A stretch of 64,000 bases of DNA from Spirochaetaceae bacterium (GCA_002729885.1 PBUB01000014.1:124001-188000); one strand, 5' to 3'; counted from the first letter of the stretch, positions 9,302 to 17,755 are shown. Notes: a model not told the origin generated them from the sequence alone. Made by a program: numbers and translations.

Positions 9302-10540
9302 TCAGGGAAGAAATGGTTGCTGCAGAGGAGAATCCATCCTTTCGTAAAGGGGCAATAAGTGGTTCTCAACGGAGACCGGCACTGACGTTAAAATTGTATT
9401 TGCTTTCGTTTCCAGAAAAGTCTTAATTCTTCTGGAAAGGCTACCCCTGGCTAGAAGAAACTCCACCGAACGATCCAGATTCTGCTCGGATGAAAAATGC
9501 AATCTTTCGCACATTTCTTTCCAGGCAGATTCCACCGTCTGCTGATTCTTGAGTCCCAGAACACGTCGGTACCTATCATCCAGCTCAACCGTGCCTCCAT
9601 TTCGAATCACCGATAAAAATGTATCAACCAGGATCTCCTGGTCCATGGCCATTTGTGAACTATGATCGGACCATCGCTCCTCCACCAGGCCTTTCAATGC
9701 CTCATTGACAATGCAGGCTATGGCCATGTCCATGCTCAAACATTCCTGAGTATCGATTACGCGAATCTCTATTGCATTTCTATCAAATCGAGCAATGGCT
9801 CCTCTGGCATTTACCCATTCCTCTCTCAGGATTCCTTCTGGATCCAGTGGTTTAAGATCTTCGTAAATCCGGCCCAGCACCCGTTGTTCGTACTCGGCAG
9901 GGTCAAAGATCGGTTCAGGCACAACCCGACCGGAAACCGAAGGAACTCGCGCAGCATTCTTTCTATACACTTCCAGACGATAATCATGAAATCCTGTCCA
10001 GCTACCTTCGCATATCGGAGAGCTGGCAGAAAGGGCCGGCAAAAGAGGAATAATCAAACGGATAGCGGCCATTAACCTTTCGAATTCATAGTCATCCTTG
10101 AACGGGAAGTTAAGATGCATACTCTGTAGATTGGACCATCCATGACCGGAGCAATCAAAGATGCGATCGAAGGCCTGGTATATAGGTCCGTTTTCGCCTG
10201 GCCATAGCACAGTCTCCTGTGGCCTCATAAAGGGATGCATTCCAGTGCCCAGCAAAGTGTATCCATCGCTCCGTAAGCCTGGAATCACGTTCTCCAGATC
10301 CCTGCGAAGAAGAGTAAAGGCTGAAGCAACGTCTTTTACAGGAGGCTCCGTTTTGAGCTCCAGAACATGCGAAACCAGTTCATTGGACCAGGCGGTGCCC
10401 TGAAACGTCAGCTCATCTACCGGGGAACCATCCCGCTGCAGGATTCGTCCTACATCGGGACGAATGCCCAGGGTTTCCCGGTCCACCAGCATGTACTCCA
10501 CTTCTATACCCAGGACCTCAAAAAGCCCGTACCTCTGCAT
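9302..10540 (-). CDS. GCS2-type carboxylate-amine ligase (glutamate-cysteine ligase family 2)
   Basis: Enzymes of this glutamine-synthetase-like fold join a carboxylate (often glutamate) to an amine using ATP. The protein opens with FEVLGIEVEYMLVD, the metal/nucleotide-binding GxExE-type motif, and continues through VLELKTEPP, GTGMHPFM and SMHLNFPF, all typical of the family. I prefer the ATG at 10540 (412 aa). The longer frame from 10663 would add 41 unrelated residues and run into the divergent promoter of the repeat-protein gene. It is followed by the N-formylglutamate amidohydrolase gene. True gamma-glutamylcysteine synthesis cannot be excluded, but no glutathione synthetase gshB is present; the nearby ligase is RimK-like instead. 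Confidence 0.88.
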   Translation of the reverse strand: MQRYGLFEVLGIEVEYMLVDRETLGIRPDVGRILQRDGSPVDELTFQGTAWSNELVSHVLELKTEPPVKDVASAFTLLRRDLENVIPGLRSDGYTLLGTGMHPFMRPQETVLWPGENGPIYQAFDRIFDCSGHGWSNLQSMHLNFPFKDDYEFERLMAAIRLIIPLLPALSASSPICEGSWTGFHDYRLEVYRKNAARVPSVSGRVVPEPIFDPAEYEQRVLGRIYEDLKPLDPEGILREEWVNARGAIARFDRNAIEIRVIDTQECLSMDMAIACIVNEALKGLVEERWSDHSSQMAMDQEILVDTFLSVIRNGGTVELDDRYRRVLGLKNQQTVESAWKEMCERLHFSSEQNLDRSVEFLLARGSLSRRIKTFLETKANTILTSVPVSVENHLLPLYERMDSPLQQPFLP

Positions 10541-10683
10541 GGCCTGATCTTGCTCTGCTCCATACACTGCCAAGTCGAAATAATAATTTCCAGTTTTATC
10601 GAAACCTGTCCAGGACCAAGTGCTTGACTCAATGGGGAATCGCCGTTTAAATCTGCAGACCAAAATCCAACAGGGAGAGAAAT

Positions 10684-11205
10684 ATGAACAAGTGGTTACT
10701 TGTACTCCTGCTTTCCATGGGCACCGTCATGGTGAACAGTCCGCTGCTGGCCGATTCGGAAGAAGAAACCGAAGAGGTTGAGTCAGAGGAGGAAGTAGAG
10801 GAGCAAATAGAAGAAACTGAAGAGAAGCTTGAAAAGGCCACCGGTCTGGAAAGAAAGATCCAGCGACTGAATGAGATCGCTGATGACCTGGAAGCTAAAG
10901 GAAAGACCGAGCAGGCCAATAGACTGCGCGAAAAGATCAAGAAGGCAGAAGAAAAGCTGGCCGTTAAGAAAGAGAAAATTGAAGCCAGACAGGAAAAGCT
11001 AAAAGAGAAAAAGAACAAAGAGAAGGGAAAACCGGATGATGCCGGCCCAAAAGATGGAAAGGGCAAGCCCGATGACAAAGGAAAGCCTGATCATGCAGGC
11101 CCAAAAGACGGAAAGGGCAAGCCCGATGACAAAGGAAAGCCTGATCATGCAGGCCCAAAAGGCGATAAAGGTAAGCCGGATAATGCCGGACCCAAAGGAA
11201 AATAA
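10684..11205 (+). CDS. Secreted coiled-coil protein with Lys-Gly-Pro-Asp repeats
   Basis: The 173-aa product has a signal peptide (about 1-23, ending SPLLA before DSEE). A strongly acidic stretch and a Glu/Lys-rich coiled coil follow (about 24-115), then a low-complexity tail of 18-residue units PKDGKGKPDDKGKPDHAG. There is a good Shine-Dalgarno sequence (GGAGAG). I do not recognise a named family. Similar Gly/Lys/Pro/Asp tails occur in extracellular or envelope-bound bacterial proteins. It sits on the + strand between two minus-strand amide-ligase genes, and its many exposed Lys, Asp and Glu side chains make it a conceivable substrate for side-chain ligation; that is inference only. Confidence 0.75.
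   Translation: MNKWLLVLLLSMGTVMVNSPLLADSEEETEEVESEEEVEEQIEETEEKLEKATGLERKIQRLNEIADDLEAKGKTEQANRLREKIKKAEEKLAVKKEKIEARQEKLKEKKNKEKGKPDDAGPKDGKGKPDDKGKPDHAGPKDGKGKPDDKGKPDHAGPKGDKGKPDNAGPKGK
11046..11153 (+). repeat. Two near-identical 54-bp tandem repeats inside the Lys-Gly-Pro-Asp tail
   Basis: Units at 11046-11099 and 11100-11153 differ at only about one base, and each encodes 18 residues. Shorter, more diverged copies flank them on both sides. The near-identity at DNA level points to recent duplication, and copy number may vary between strains. Confidence 0.9.
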
Positions 11206-11224
11206 CTGAAATCAGGAGAAAGCT

Positions 11225-11380
11225 ATGTATAGAAAACTTACGTTATTGATGCTTCTTAGCTTTGCACCTCTCTATCTGCACTGCCCGGAAGAGAAGGCTC
11301 CCAAAGAGGATGTGAAAATCACTCCGGAAAATGCGGAAGAGCAGGCTGATCAGCTACTCAAGGATATTGAAAAACTATGA
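11225..11380 (+). CDS. 51-aa lipoprotein
   Basis: A short gene with a strong AGGAGA Shine-Dalgarno sequence 6 nt before its ATG. The product MYRKLTLLMLLSFAPLYLHC has a signal peptide and a lipobox-like YLHC, followed by 31 residues rich in Glu, Lys and Asp that end in ADQLLKDIEKL. His just before the Cys is unusual for enteric lipoboxes, but spirochaetal lipoboxes are looser. Small lipoproteins with a similar ITPENAEEQAD-type helix are, from memory, common in Leptospira. It lies 19 bp after the repeat-protein gene, shares its direction and precedes a terminator, so the two probably form a small operon. Confidence 0.72.
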   Translation: MYRKLTLLMLLSFAPLYLHCPEEKAPKEDVKITPENAEEQADQLLKDIEKL

Positions 11381-11385
11381 TCCGT

Positions 11386-11417
11386 TGCCCCGACGCCCCG
11401 CGTCGGGGCATAGCTTT
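11386..11417 (+). terminator. Rho-independent terminator-like hairpin
   Basis: A perfect 10-bp GC-rich stem (TGCCCCGACG / CGTCGGGGCA) with a 5-nt loop starts 6 bp after the small lipoprotein stop. A short T-run follows. It separates this gene from the converging ATP-grasp gene and may act on both strands. Confidence 0.8.
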
Positions 11418-11437
11418 TCCGCCCCTGAATAGCAGCA

Positions 11438-12922
11438 TCATAGAGGTTCCACGTTGTAGGAACGCTTCCCTTCTGTTCTCTGTTGCACCCGGCGAAGAAA
11501 ATCATCCATAATGATGCGATAGAGTTCCAGACCGAGAATTTCGTCTTCGCAATCTCCGTCAATACTGGGGTTATCGTTTACCTCGATAACGTAGGCTTTA
11601 CCGGCCGAGTACTTTAGATCTACACCGTACAATCCATCGCCTATCAGGTTTGCAGCCCGTAGAGCTGTGCGAACCACTTCCTGGGGGGCATCCTCTACAG
11701 CCATGCATTCTACATCACCATAATCCTGCTCGCCGGCTTCATCTTTGTTCATGACCTGCCAGTGGCCCCGGGCCATAAAATATTTGCAAACATACAGTGG
11801 CGTTCTATTCAAGATGCCCACGCGCCAATCATATTCCGTAGGCAGAAATTCCTGTGCGATGAAAAGATCCGACTTGTTCAAAATGGCCTCGGCCTTGCTT
11901 TTGAGACTTTCTGGGTCCGAAGCCTTTACAACCCCCTGGGAAAATGAACTGTCCGGCTCCTTCAGAATTATCGGAAATCCAAGATGGGATTCCAGGGTAT
12001 CCAGATTCCCGCGATGGGCGATCAGTGTTCTGGGTGTGCGAATGCGATATCTTGTGAGCAATTCTGCCAGGTACACCTTGTTCGTGCAGCGAAGAATGCT
12101 GAGCGGATCGTCGATTACTACCAGGCCTTCGCCCAGGGCTTTCCTGGCGAAGCGATAGGTATGATGATTCACGGCAGTCGTTTCTCGAATAAACAGTGCA
12201 TCGAACTCTGAAAGCCGGCCATAGTCTTCTTTGGTCAGAAATTCCGCATAAAAGCCCTTCTCTTCTGCAGCTTTTTGAAATCGACTCAGGGCAGTACTAT
12301 CCGAAGGAGGCTGCTCCTCCTCCGGATTATGCAGGATGGCCATGTCATATCTGGGCACAGCCCTGCGACTCTGAAACCTCTTACGGGAAAAGAACTCTAT
12401 GGCCTTCCGACGCGCGAATTCTCTATGATCCTCGCTCACCTCTCCTGCGGGAATCGGGTTTATACTCTTGATAAGCCAGCGCTGGCTTTTTTTCCAGAAC
12501 TGAAGCCTCAGGAATGGAGATGGAAATAGACGAAAAAGCTGCCCTGCCAGCTTTTCGTATTTCGAAGCCATGTTATGTCCAAAGTAGATGCTTAGTGTAT
12601 ACTCATCGGACTGGAGCCCTTTAAGACTCTTCTGGATCAGTTGATCCAGTTCTTCCGTATAGTTTCGAATGATGGATTGATCTTTCAGATCTTGAATTGT
12701 AGATACAGCGGGCAGCGGTTTCTGGCCTCTGGCAGCAGCAAGCAACGATACGTAGTAGCCCGTGGTCTGGTAGCGATAAGACCGACAGAGGTTGAATACT
12801 CGAATACCTCGAAGCTCGCTATATTTCGCATCTGTCAGGTAGGATCTGGCTTCTACGACCTCAATTCCGGGTATGGAATGCAACCATTCAGTCTTTCGGC
12901 TTACTACAGCGATAGCCTGCAT
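11438..12922 (-). CDS. RimK-like ATP-grasp ligase with RLAN-like N-terminal region
   Basis: ATP-grasp enzymes of the RimK group join an amino acid to a carboxylate through an acyl-phosphate. The 494 aa comprise an N-terminal alpha/beta region (about 1-180, resembling the RLAN domain from memory) and a C-terminal ATP-grasp fold (about 190-470). Visible are the ATP-binding lysine region PIILKEPDSSFSQG (about 317-330), AQEFLPTEYDWRVG (356-369) and the metal-binding YVIEVNDNPSID with Glu447 and Asn449. The start overlaps the peptidase stop by one base (TAATG), so the two are translationally coupled. The amino acid and acceptor are unknown. Family knowledge predicts a peptide or protein side-chain modification. 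Confidence 0.9.
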   Translation of the reverse strand: MQAIAVVSRKTEWLHSIPGIEVVEARSYLTDAKYSELRGIRVFNLCRSYRYQTTGYYVSLLAAARGQKPLPAVSTIQDLKDQSIIRNYTEELDQLIQKSLKGLQSDEYTLSIYFGHNMASKYEKLAGQLFRLFPSPFLRLQFWKKSQRWLIKSINPIPAGEVSEDHREFARRKAIEFFSRKRFQSRRAVPRYDMAILHNPEEEQPPSDSTALSRFQKAAEEKGFYAEFLTKEDYGRLSEFDALFIRETTAVNHHTYRFARKALGEGLVVIDDPLSILRCTNKVYLAELLTRYRIRTPRTLIAHRGNLDTLESHLGFPIILKEPDSSFSQGVVKASDPESLKSKAEAILNKSDLFIAQEFLPTEYDWRVGILNRTPLYVCKYFMARGHWQVMNKDEAGEQDYGDVECMAVEDAPQEVVRTALRAANLIGDGLYGVDLKYSAGKAYVIEVNDNPSIDGDCEDEILGLELYRIIMDDFLRRVQQRTEGKRSYNVEPL

Positions 12923-13662
12923 TATTTGCTACCATCCTTTCGTTCCAGAATAAGCAGGTTCGCATCGTAGGTCAGGATACCCAGTAGTATGGAGTTAATC
13001 AGACGATCCATGTGCACTGGATAAAGGTGCCCATGGGACAATGGAGATGGCTTGTAGGGATCCGCTACCAGAACCTTGCGATCCTCTTTGTTGTAGCCGC
13101 AGAGAACCACAAAGTGCCCGGAAGGCACGCCTCGTACATCGTCATAATCATAATCCAGTTCGTTTCCAAATTCTCTGGGAGATCTGTACAGATAGGTGGA
13201 GCTCAGACCTGTAAGGATAGGAATTCGCTTCTTTAATTGCCTGCGAATCAGAGAAGGGCTCAAATCTTCCAGAAGCAGTCTGCCGCCTCGATCCAGAAAT
13301 TCCAGATATGCCCTGGTAGCAAAATCCAGTTTGGGATCCTTTTTGAGTCTGGCCTGCTCCTCCAGTTTGGCCCTCAAGACATCCACTGGTAATGAAAACC
13401 AGGTAGGATCAAAAACCTGGAGGTTGTAGGAATAGATGGTGGCGGAGAATCCGTTTCTAAGTGCATGGCAGCCCAGCTGCACAGCCAGTGTGCCTCCTTC
13501 GCGAAGATAATCCACTTCCGAAATGACTTCCTGTAAATCCTTGTTCCAGCCCAGGTAGCGGTATACTGCATGCAAACAGGTAGGGCCACAGGTATAATCG
13601 TCCGGCTGCTGCTGAATCTCCAGCCGCAGCAATTCATCCATGGGAGGAAGATCCGTATTCAT
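12922..13662 (-). CDS. Papain/C39-like cysteine peptidase
   Basis: This is a 246-aa stand-alone cysteine peptidase-like protein. The pattern QQPDDYTCGPTCL places the catalytic Cys at 25, with His183 in SGHFVVLCGY and Asp201 in VADPYKP, so a full C39-type triad is present. There is no signal peptide, so it should act in the cytoplasm. In related loci the papain-like domain is often fused to an acetyltransferase, but none is visible here. It is the first gene of a two-gene unit with the ATP-grasp ligase. Processing or removing a ligated peptide is the natural guess. The ATG at 13662 lies in the divergent gap shared with the membrane-protein gene. Confidence 0.85.
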   Translation of the reverse strand: MNTDLPPMDELLRLEIQQQPDDYTCGPTCLHAVYRYLGWNKDLQEVISEVDYLREGGTLAVQLGCHALRNGFSATIYSYNLQVFDPTWFSLPVDVLRAKLEEQARLKKDPKLDFATRAYLEFLDRGGRLLLEDLSPSLIRRQLKKRIPILTGLSSTYLYRSPREFGNELDYDYDDVRGVPSGHFVVLCGYNKEDRKVLVADPYKPSPLSHGHLYPVHMDRLINSILLGILTYDANLLILERKDGSK

Positions 13663-13798
13663 TCTTCGCGAATGACCGGTACCGTCCTCTGTACTGTCAA
13701 CTTATAATAGTGAAGTCCGCCGCCCCCTTTCTGGCTGACTCGATAGATTCTGCAGGGAACCGGTTTACGAAGCGCCCTGTTCTCATCAAATTGCCCCC

Positions 13799-15196
13799 AT
13801 GGTACTGGATTTTCGACGGATCAAGGAAAGAGGTTGGTCCTTCCGACTTACTTGGGATCTTTTCATGATCTTTGTAGCTGTCGTAAACCTGATCATGATT
13901 CTGTTTGACCTTACCTACTTTATTTTCAGACCTCAGTATAGATCCGCGGTTCCAGAACTGGTACAGTTCTATGATCCATACAAGGGAGTGGAGTCCAATC
14001 CTGAATTCGAAGCCTATATTTCTCTGGGCTCAAATTATTTTGAAGAGGAAGACGGCCAGCAGACTCGCTATCGGAATGAACTCACCGACCTTTCCCGGGA
14101 GCTGGGAAATACGTATCGGGAATTCTTTGAAGAAACCGGACAATGGCAGTCCATTCGCTCCATGACTTCGAGAATGCACGATTCTCTACCAGAATCCAGT
14201 CAGGTATTTTCCACCCGACAATATAGATTGCAGGACGTTGGTCCTTTGTTCTGGCAGGAACTGGAGCCGTCCGAGCAGAAACCAATCTTTGATAGTACCA
14301 TTCGCCCAACTTTTGACAGGATATACTACCGACATCGGGAAATCGACGGCAGCTTTGTGGACCGGTTTATTCTGTTCGATGCGCCCTTTCTTATTCTGTT
14401 TCTCCTGGAGTTTCTGGGTCGCTGGATATTTGCCGTTCGTCGCAGAGAGCTGGAACGCTGGTGGTTATTTCCTGTGTATAACTGGTACGATATACTCGGA
14501 TTGATTCCTTTCGCCTATTTTCGAATCTTTCGACTGGTCCGCATCCTCTCCATTTATATCCGATTACATAGAAGCGAGCTGACCACGGTAGGTCAGGATT
14601 TGTTCAGCCGCACCTTTCGTCGATACTCCAACATTATTACAGAGGAGCTGTCTGATCGCGTAGCCGTACGCATTCTGGCAGAGATGCAGGCCGAAATCCG
14701 TGTTGGAGCGTCCCTGGAAATCATTCTCCAGGCATTGCGTGAAAAAAGGGAGCCGTTGAAGCAAATACTCATAGAAACATTACAGAATTTCAGTTCAGAT
14801 TCTCCGGCACTGGATGAGACCAGAAGGCTGCTTTCAGCCAGCCTGGATCGTGCAGCCGGCAATGTGCCTTCCCTCAAGTTCGTTCCAGACTTTATCAAGA
14901 CCAGACTGACTCGCGAGATTGGTCTGGCTGTATTTGATGCCATGAATGAAAGTCTTATCGAGGCCTGGCAGACAGATACAGGAGCCCAGCTTATTTCCGA
15001 AGCTGTGGATTTTGCCCTGGAAGAAATGAGCCATCCAACCACAGGACAGAAGGCAGATCTGCTTTACCGCGAGATCGCAATCGAAGTCATCGAGAACCTG
15101 AAGGAAGCTGTGGCTGTAAAACAATGGGCCCAGGATAATGCAGGGGCAAAAGATGGCCGGACGCTTGACTCATCAGAGGAAGGGAACAATCTCTGA
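13799..15196 (+). CDS. Membrane protein with voltage-sensor (S4)-like segment and no visible pore
   Basis: The 465-aa product has a membrane segment at about 19-43, a soluble insert (44-189), a second membrane segment at 190-213 and a third hydrophobic stretch at 227-257. The last contains FRIFRLVRIL, with arginines at every third position (242, 245, 248) as in S4 helices of voltage-gated channels. No pore helix or selectivity filter follows. Residues 260-465 are soluble and helical, with Glu/Arg-rich and Ala/Leu-rich stretches. It is transcribed divergently from the peptidase/ligase pair. I cannot name the family with certainty. Ion-transporter-like proteins beside RimK-type loci are the nearest analogy I recall. 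Confidence 0.72.
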   Translation: MVLDFRRIKERGWSFRLTWDLFMIFVAVVNLIMILFDLTYFIFRPQYRSAVPELVQFYDPYKGVESNPEFEAYISLGSNYFEEEDGQQTRYRNELTDLSRELGNTYREFFEETGQWQSIRSMTSRMHDSLPESSQVFSTRQYRLQDVGPLFWQELEPSEQKPIFDSTIRPTFDRIYYRHREIDGSFVDRFILFDAPFLILFLLEFLGRWIFAVRRRELERWWLFPVYNWYDILGLIPFAYFRIFRLVRILSIYIRLHRSELTTVGQDLFSRTFRRYSNIITEELSDRVAVRILAEMQAEIRVGASLEIILQALREKREPLKQILIETLQNFSSDSPALDETRRLLSASLDRAAGNVPSLKFVPDFIKTRLTREIGLAVFDAMNESLIEAWQTDTGAQLISEAVDFALEEMSHPTTGQKADLLYREIAIEVIENLKEAVAVKQWAQDNAGAKDGRTLDSSEEGNNL

Positions 15197-15198
15197 CC

Positions 15199-15369
15199 AT
15201 GCGTGTAGTAAAGATGAAAGACGGTAAAAATTTCGGAATCGCCGATCTCTCCTTCAAAGATCTGAAGGTAATCAAAGATGCCTGCGCACTTTACGGAACC
15301 CAGGGCTCGGTCCACGGCAAGAAAATCGCCGAAGACATAGAAAAGGCCATGGAAAAAATCGAGATCTGA
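15199..15369 (+). CDS. Conserved-looking 56-aa cytoplasmic protein
   Basis: A small ORF starts 2 bp after the stop of the S4-like membrane protein, so it is almost certainly cotranscribed. The product begins MRVVKMKDGKNFGIADLSF and continues as a short alpha/beta stretch ending in a Lys/Glu-rich helix. It has no signal peptide or membrane segment. The regular composition and tight spacing support it being real, but I do not recognise it. Confidence 0.55.
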   Translation: MRVVKMKDGKNFGIADLSFKDLKVIKDACALYGTQGSVHGKKIAEDIEKAMEKIEI

Positions 15370-15441
15370 ACGCCGGCAAACCTACAAATATTCCAGCCCT
15401 GAGATGAACGCTGGCTGGATTCCGGGCGTCTAATTGTCTGT

Positions 15442-16359
15442 ATGGTGACTTCAACCGCATCCGGAAGAAAGCTACTGATGGTAGCCTGCCTCCTAATGAC
15501 ATTTCAGTTTACTGCTGCCCGGGCTGAATCCCCGGAAGATGGACAGGCTGAAAACCCGGACGGGCAGGCTGAGCCGGCCCCGGCTCGCGATACCTCCAGC
15601 GGCAATTCCAATGCGGGGGAGCCGGGAAATGCAGATACAGTTCTACCGGCCAAACCTCCGGCCAATCCGGGATTTCATTCCGACCGTGTAAGCATCAGCC
15701 TCCTATTTGGCGCTCCCATATCCGCTCCCACCGGGAGTTTCATCAGCCATGAAAAGAGCTACGACAACTATCTACTCTACCAGATTCAGACAAATGAAAT
15801 AACCACGGACCTTCTGGGCCAGCAGGCAAGGTTTTATAACCCTGTATACGAATCTGGAGCAATGTTCATCTGGGATCTGGAGGCAGCTTTATCTGATCAT
15901 TTTGGCGCCGGAGCGACGTTGCTGTTTTCCAGCGTATCCAGCCGCAGGCAGGATGTGCTACCCTGGCGGGATTCCAGTAATCGCTACATCATGAATTATC
16001 CGGACGAACGAGTGCTGTATTCAGAAGGCGCTCTTCTGGGATTTGTGAGCTATCATCCTTTTAGCTCCAGTCGATTTGATCCCTACGTCAAACTAAGAGC
16101 TGGTATAACATTCGCGCATGGATACTCACACCAGTACACTATTCCTGATCCCTACATTTTCGAATCCGACCTGAACAACGGACGTGGTTCCATTTATGGG
16201 GCTTCCCTGGGGCTGAATGTTTATCTAAACGCTTATTCTGCAATGACCCTGGAATTCAGCTCCATTGGTCGTAGCATATCTGCAGATCAATTCTCGAATC
16301 GCACGTTGAACAATGATTACCTGAGTATAGGATTTACCCTGGGTTACGCTGGCTTCTGA
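15442..16359 (+). CDS. Outer-membrane beta-barrel protein, OmpW/OmpA-like size
   Basis: The 305-aa product has a signal peptide (about 1-29, ending AARA), a Pro/Ala/Glu/Asn-rich linker (30-75), and then alternating strands such as RVSISLLFGAP and DYLSIGFTLGYAGF. The final residue is Phe, the classic outer-membrane assembly signal. Periodic Tyr and Trp residues and a visible strand-turn pattern indicate an 8-10 strand barrel. The specific family is not recognised. It follows the preceding operon by 72 bp. Confidence 0.75.
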   Translation: MVTSTASGRKLLMVACLLMTFQFTAARAESPEDGQAENPDGQAEPAPARDTSSGNSNAGEPGNADTVLPAKPPANPGFHSDRVSISLLFGAPISAPTGSFISHEKSYDNYLLYQIQTNEITTDLLGQQARFYNPVYESGAMFIWDLEAALSDHFGAGATLLFSSVSSRRQDVLPWRDSSNRYIMNYPDERVLYSEGALLGFVSYHPFSSSRFDPYVKLRAGITFAHGYSHQYTIPDPYIFESDLNNGRGSIYGASLGLNVYLNAYSAMTLEFSSIGRSISADQFSNRTLNNDYLSIGFTLGYAGF

Positions 16360-16492
16360 AATCTTCGGCCATCCTTATGTTTGATTTCCTTACCGACAAA
16401 AATGATAGTAACCTGAAGAATAGATCCCCGCGATTAAAGGTTAGCGGCTAGAGATTAGCGAACAGAAAAAGGCATTAGCGATAAGAGAAAGA

Positions 16493-17755
16493 CTAGATCC
16501 CGCGTTTCAGTTTGTCGCCAAATTTTTCGTTTATGCTATCCATGGTAGATTCCAGCTTCTGATCCCGGGCCAGGCGACGACTGTCTTCCAGAACGGAATC
16601 GTCTTGCTTTTCCTTTAGAATTCCGGAACGGTCCGTGGTAAACCTCTGATCCGATTCTGCCTCGCCAGATGAATATAAACTGGAAAACAAATCCGGCTGA
16701 GCCGTGGAATCTGCATGCGAAACCTGAATACCCAGGAGTCGAATGCTTCGGTCATTTCGCTCATGTAAATCTATTTGCTGCCAGAGCTTCAGTGCAATCG
16801 CTCTTAGAGATGTTTCCGTGACCACAGCCATGGGCTGGGTCTGACTTCTGGTATGCGTTTCGAAACCGGTGTAACGAAACTTGATCGTTACGGTCTTGCC
16901 CTGAAAGCCTGTTTTCCTGATTCTATACGCCAATTCCCGGCACAGTCTCAGAAGGGCTACTCTCAGCTCTTCGGGATCGGTTAAATCCTGGAAAAAGGTT
17001 CGCTCCTCACCAATGGATTTTCTAGCTCTGGATGATTCTACATTCCGGGGATCCTGAGCCCTGGAAAGTGCGATTAGATGCTCCCAGTGTTTTCCTTTCC
17101 CTCCACCGGGCAGACTGGCCGGATCCCGGGCCGCCAGATCTCCGATGGTGAATATGCCTGCATCCTTCAGTTGCTTGCAGGTCCTGGGACCTGCCCCCCA
17201 TAGACGTTCAATCTCCAGCGGTGCCAGAAATTGCTTTTCGGTTCCCTCGGGAACCACAACCAGCCCATCTGGCTTACGCAGATCCGAGGCAATCTTCGCT
17301 ACAAACTTCACTGCCGATACACCAATGGAAACAGTGAGCCCGGTTGCTTCTGTGACATCGTTCTTAATTCTTCGGGCCAGCGTAGCATCGTCCCCGAACA
17401 GGCGCTCCGTTCCAGAGCAATCCAGAAACGCTTCGTCCAGACTCAAAGGCTCAATGGCCGGGGAATACTGACGAAAGATGGCCATGATCTGCTCTGAATA
17501 CTCCATGTATCTTTCCATCCTGGGAGGGACAAAGATAGCCTGGGGGCACAGAGCGTAGGCTCTGGAAACGGGCATCGCCGAGCGGATGCCAAACTTTCTG
17601 GCCACATAGTTACAGGTGGATACGACTCCGCGCCCCTGCCCTTTCCGCGGATCGGCACCTACCACCAGGGGAAGGGTCCTCCATTCCGGATGATCCAGCT
17701 CCTCCACTGCAGCATAGAATGCATCCATATCGGCATGTAGAATTCTGCGATCCAT
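16493..17755 (-). CDS. dinB: DNA polymerase IV (Y-family)
   Basis: This is an error-prone translesion polymerase. The N-terminal ILHADMDAFYAAVEELD and the SLDEAFLDCSGT block carry the catalytic acidic residues, and the GRGVVSTCNYVARKFGIRSAMP region is typical of DinB. The helix-hairpin-helix and little-finger regions follow. At 420 aa it is longer than E. coli Pol IV (351 aa), because of a polar C-terminal extension of about 60 residues (from about 360). This extension lacks an obvious clamp-binding peptide, although the segment around QPDLFSSL near its start could serve. No LexA-type box is clear upstream. Confidence 0.95.
   Translation of the reverse strand: MDRRILHADMDAFYAAVEELDHPEWRTLPLVVGADPRKGQGRGVVSTCNYVARKFGIRSAMPVSRAYALCPQAIFVPPRMERYMEYSEQIMAIFRQYSPAIEPLSLDEAFLDCSGTERLFGDDATLARRIKNDVTEATGLTVSIGVSAVKFVAKIASDLRKPDGLVVVPEGTEKQFLAPLEIERLWGAGPRTCKQLKDAGIFTIGDLAARDPASLPGGGKGKHWEHLIALSRAQDPRNVESSRARKSIGEERTFFQDLTDPEELRVALLRLCRELAYRIRKTGFQGKTVTIKFRYTGFETHTRSQTQPMAVVTETSLRAIALKLWQQIDLHERNDRSIRLLGIQVSHADSTAQPDLFSSLYSSGEAESDQRFTTDRSGILKEKQDDSVLEDSRRLARDQKLESTMDSINEKFGDKLKRGI

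Noticed and set aside
9302-10663. Longer 453-aa form of the GCS2 ligase
   Set aside because: The added 41 residues do not resemble the family and occupy the divergent promoter area; the start at 10540 is better.
16441-16480. Three TTAGCG direct repeats after dinB
   Set aside because: Spacing is irregular (14 and 20 bp) and the motif is short; chance is likely.
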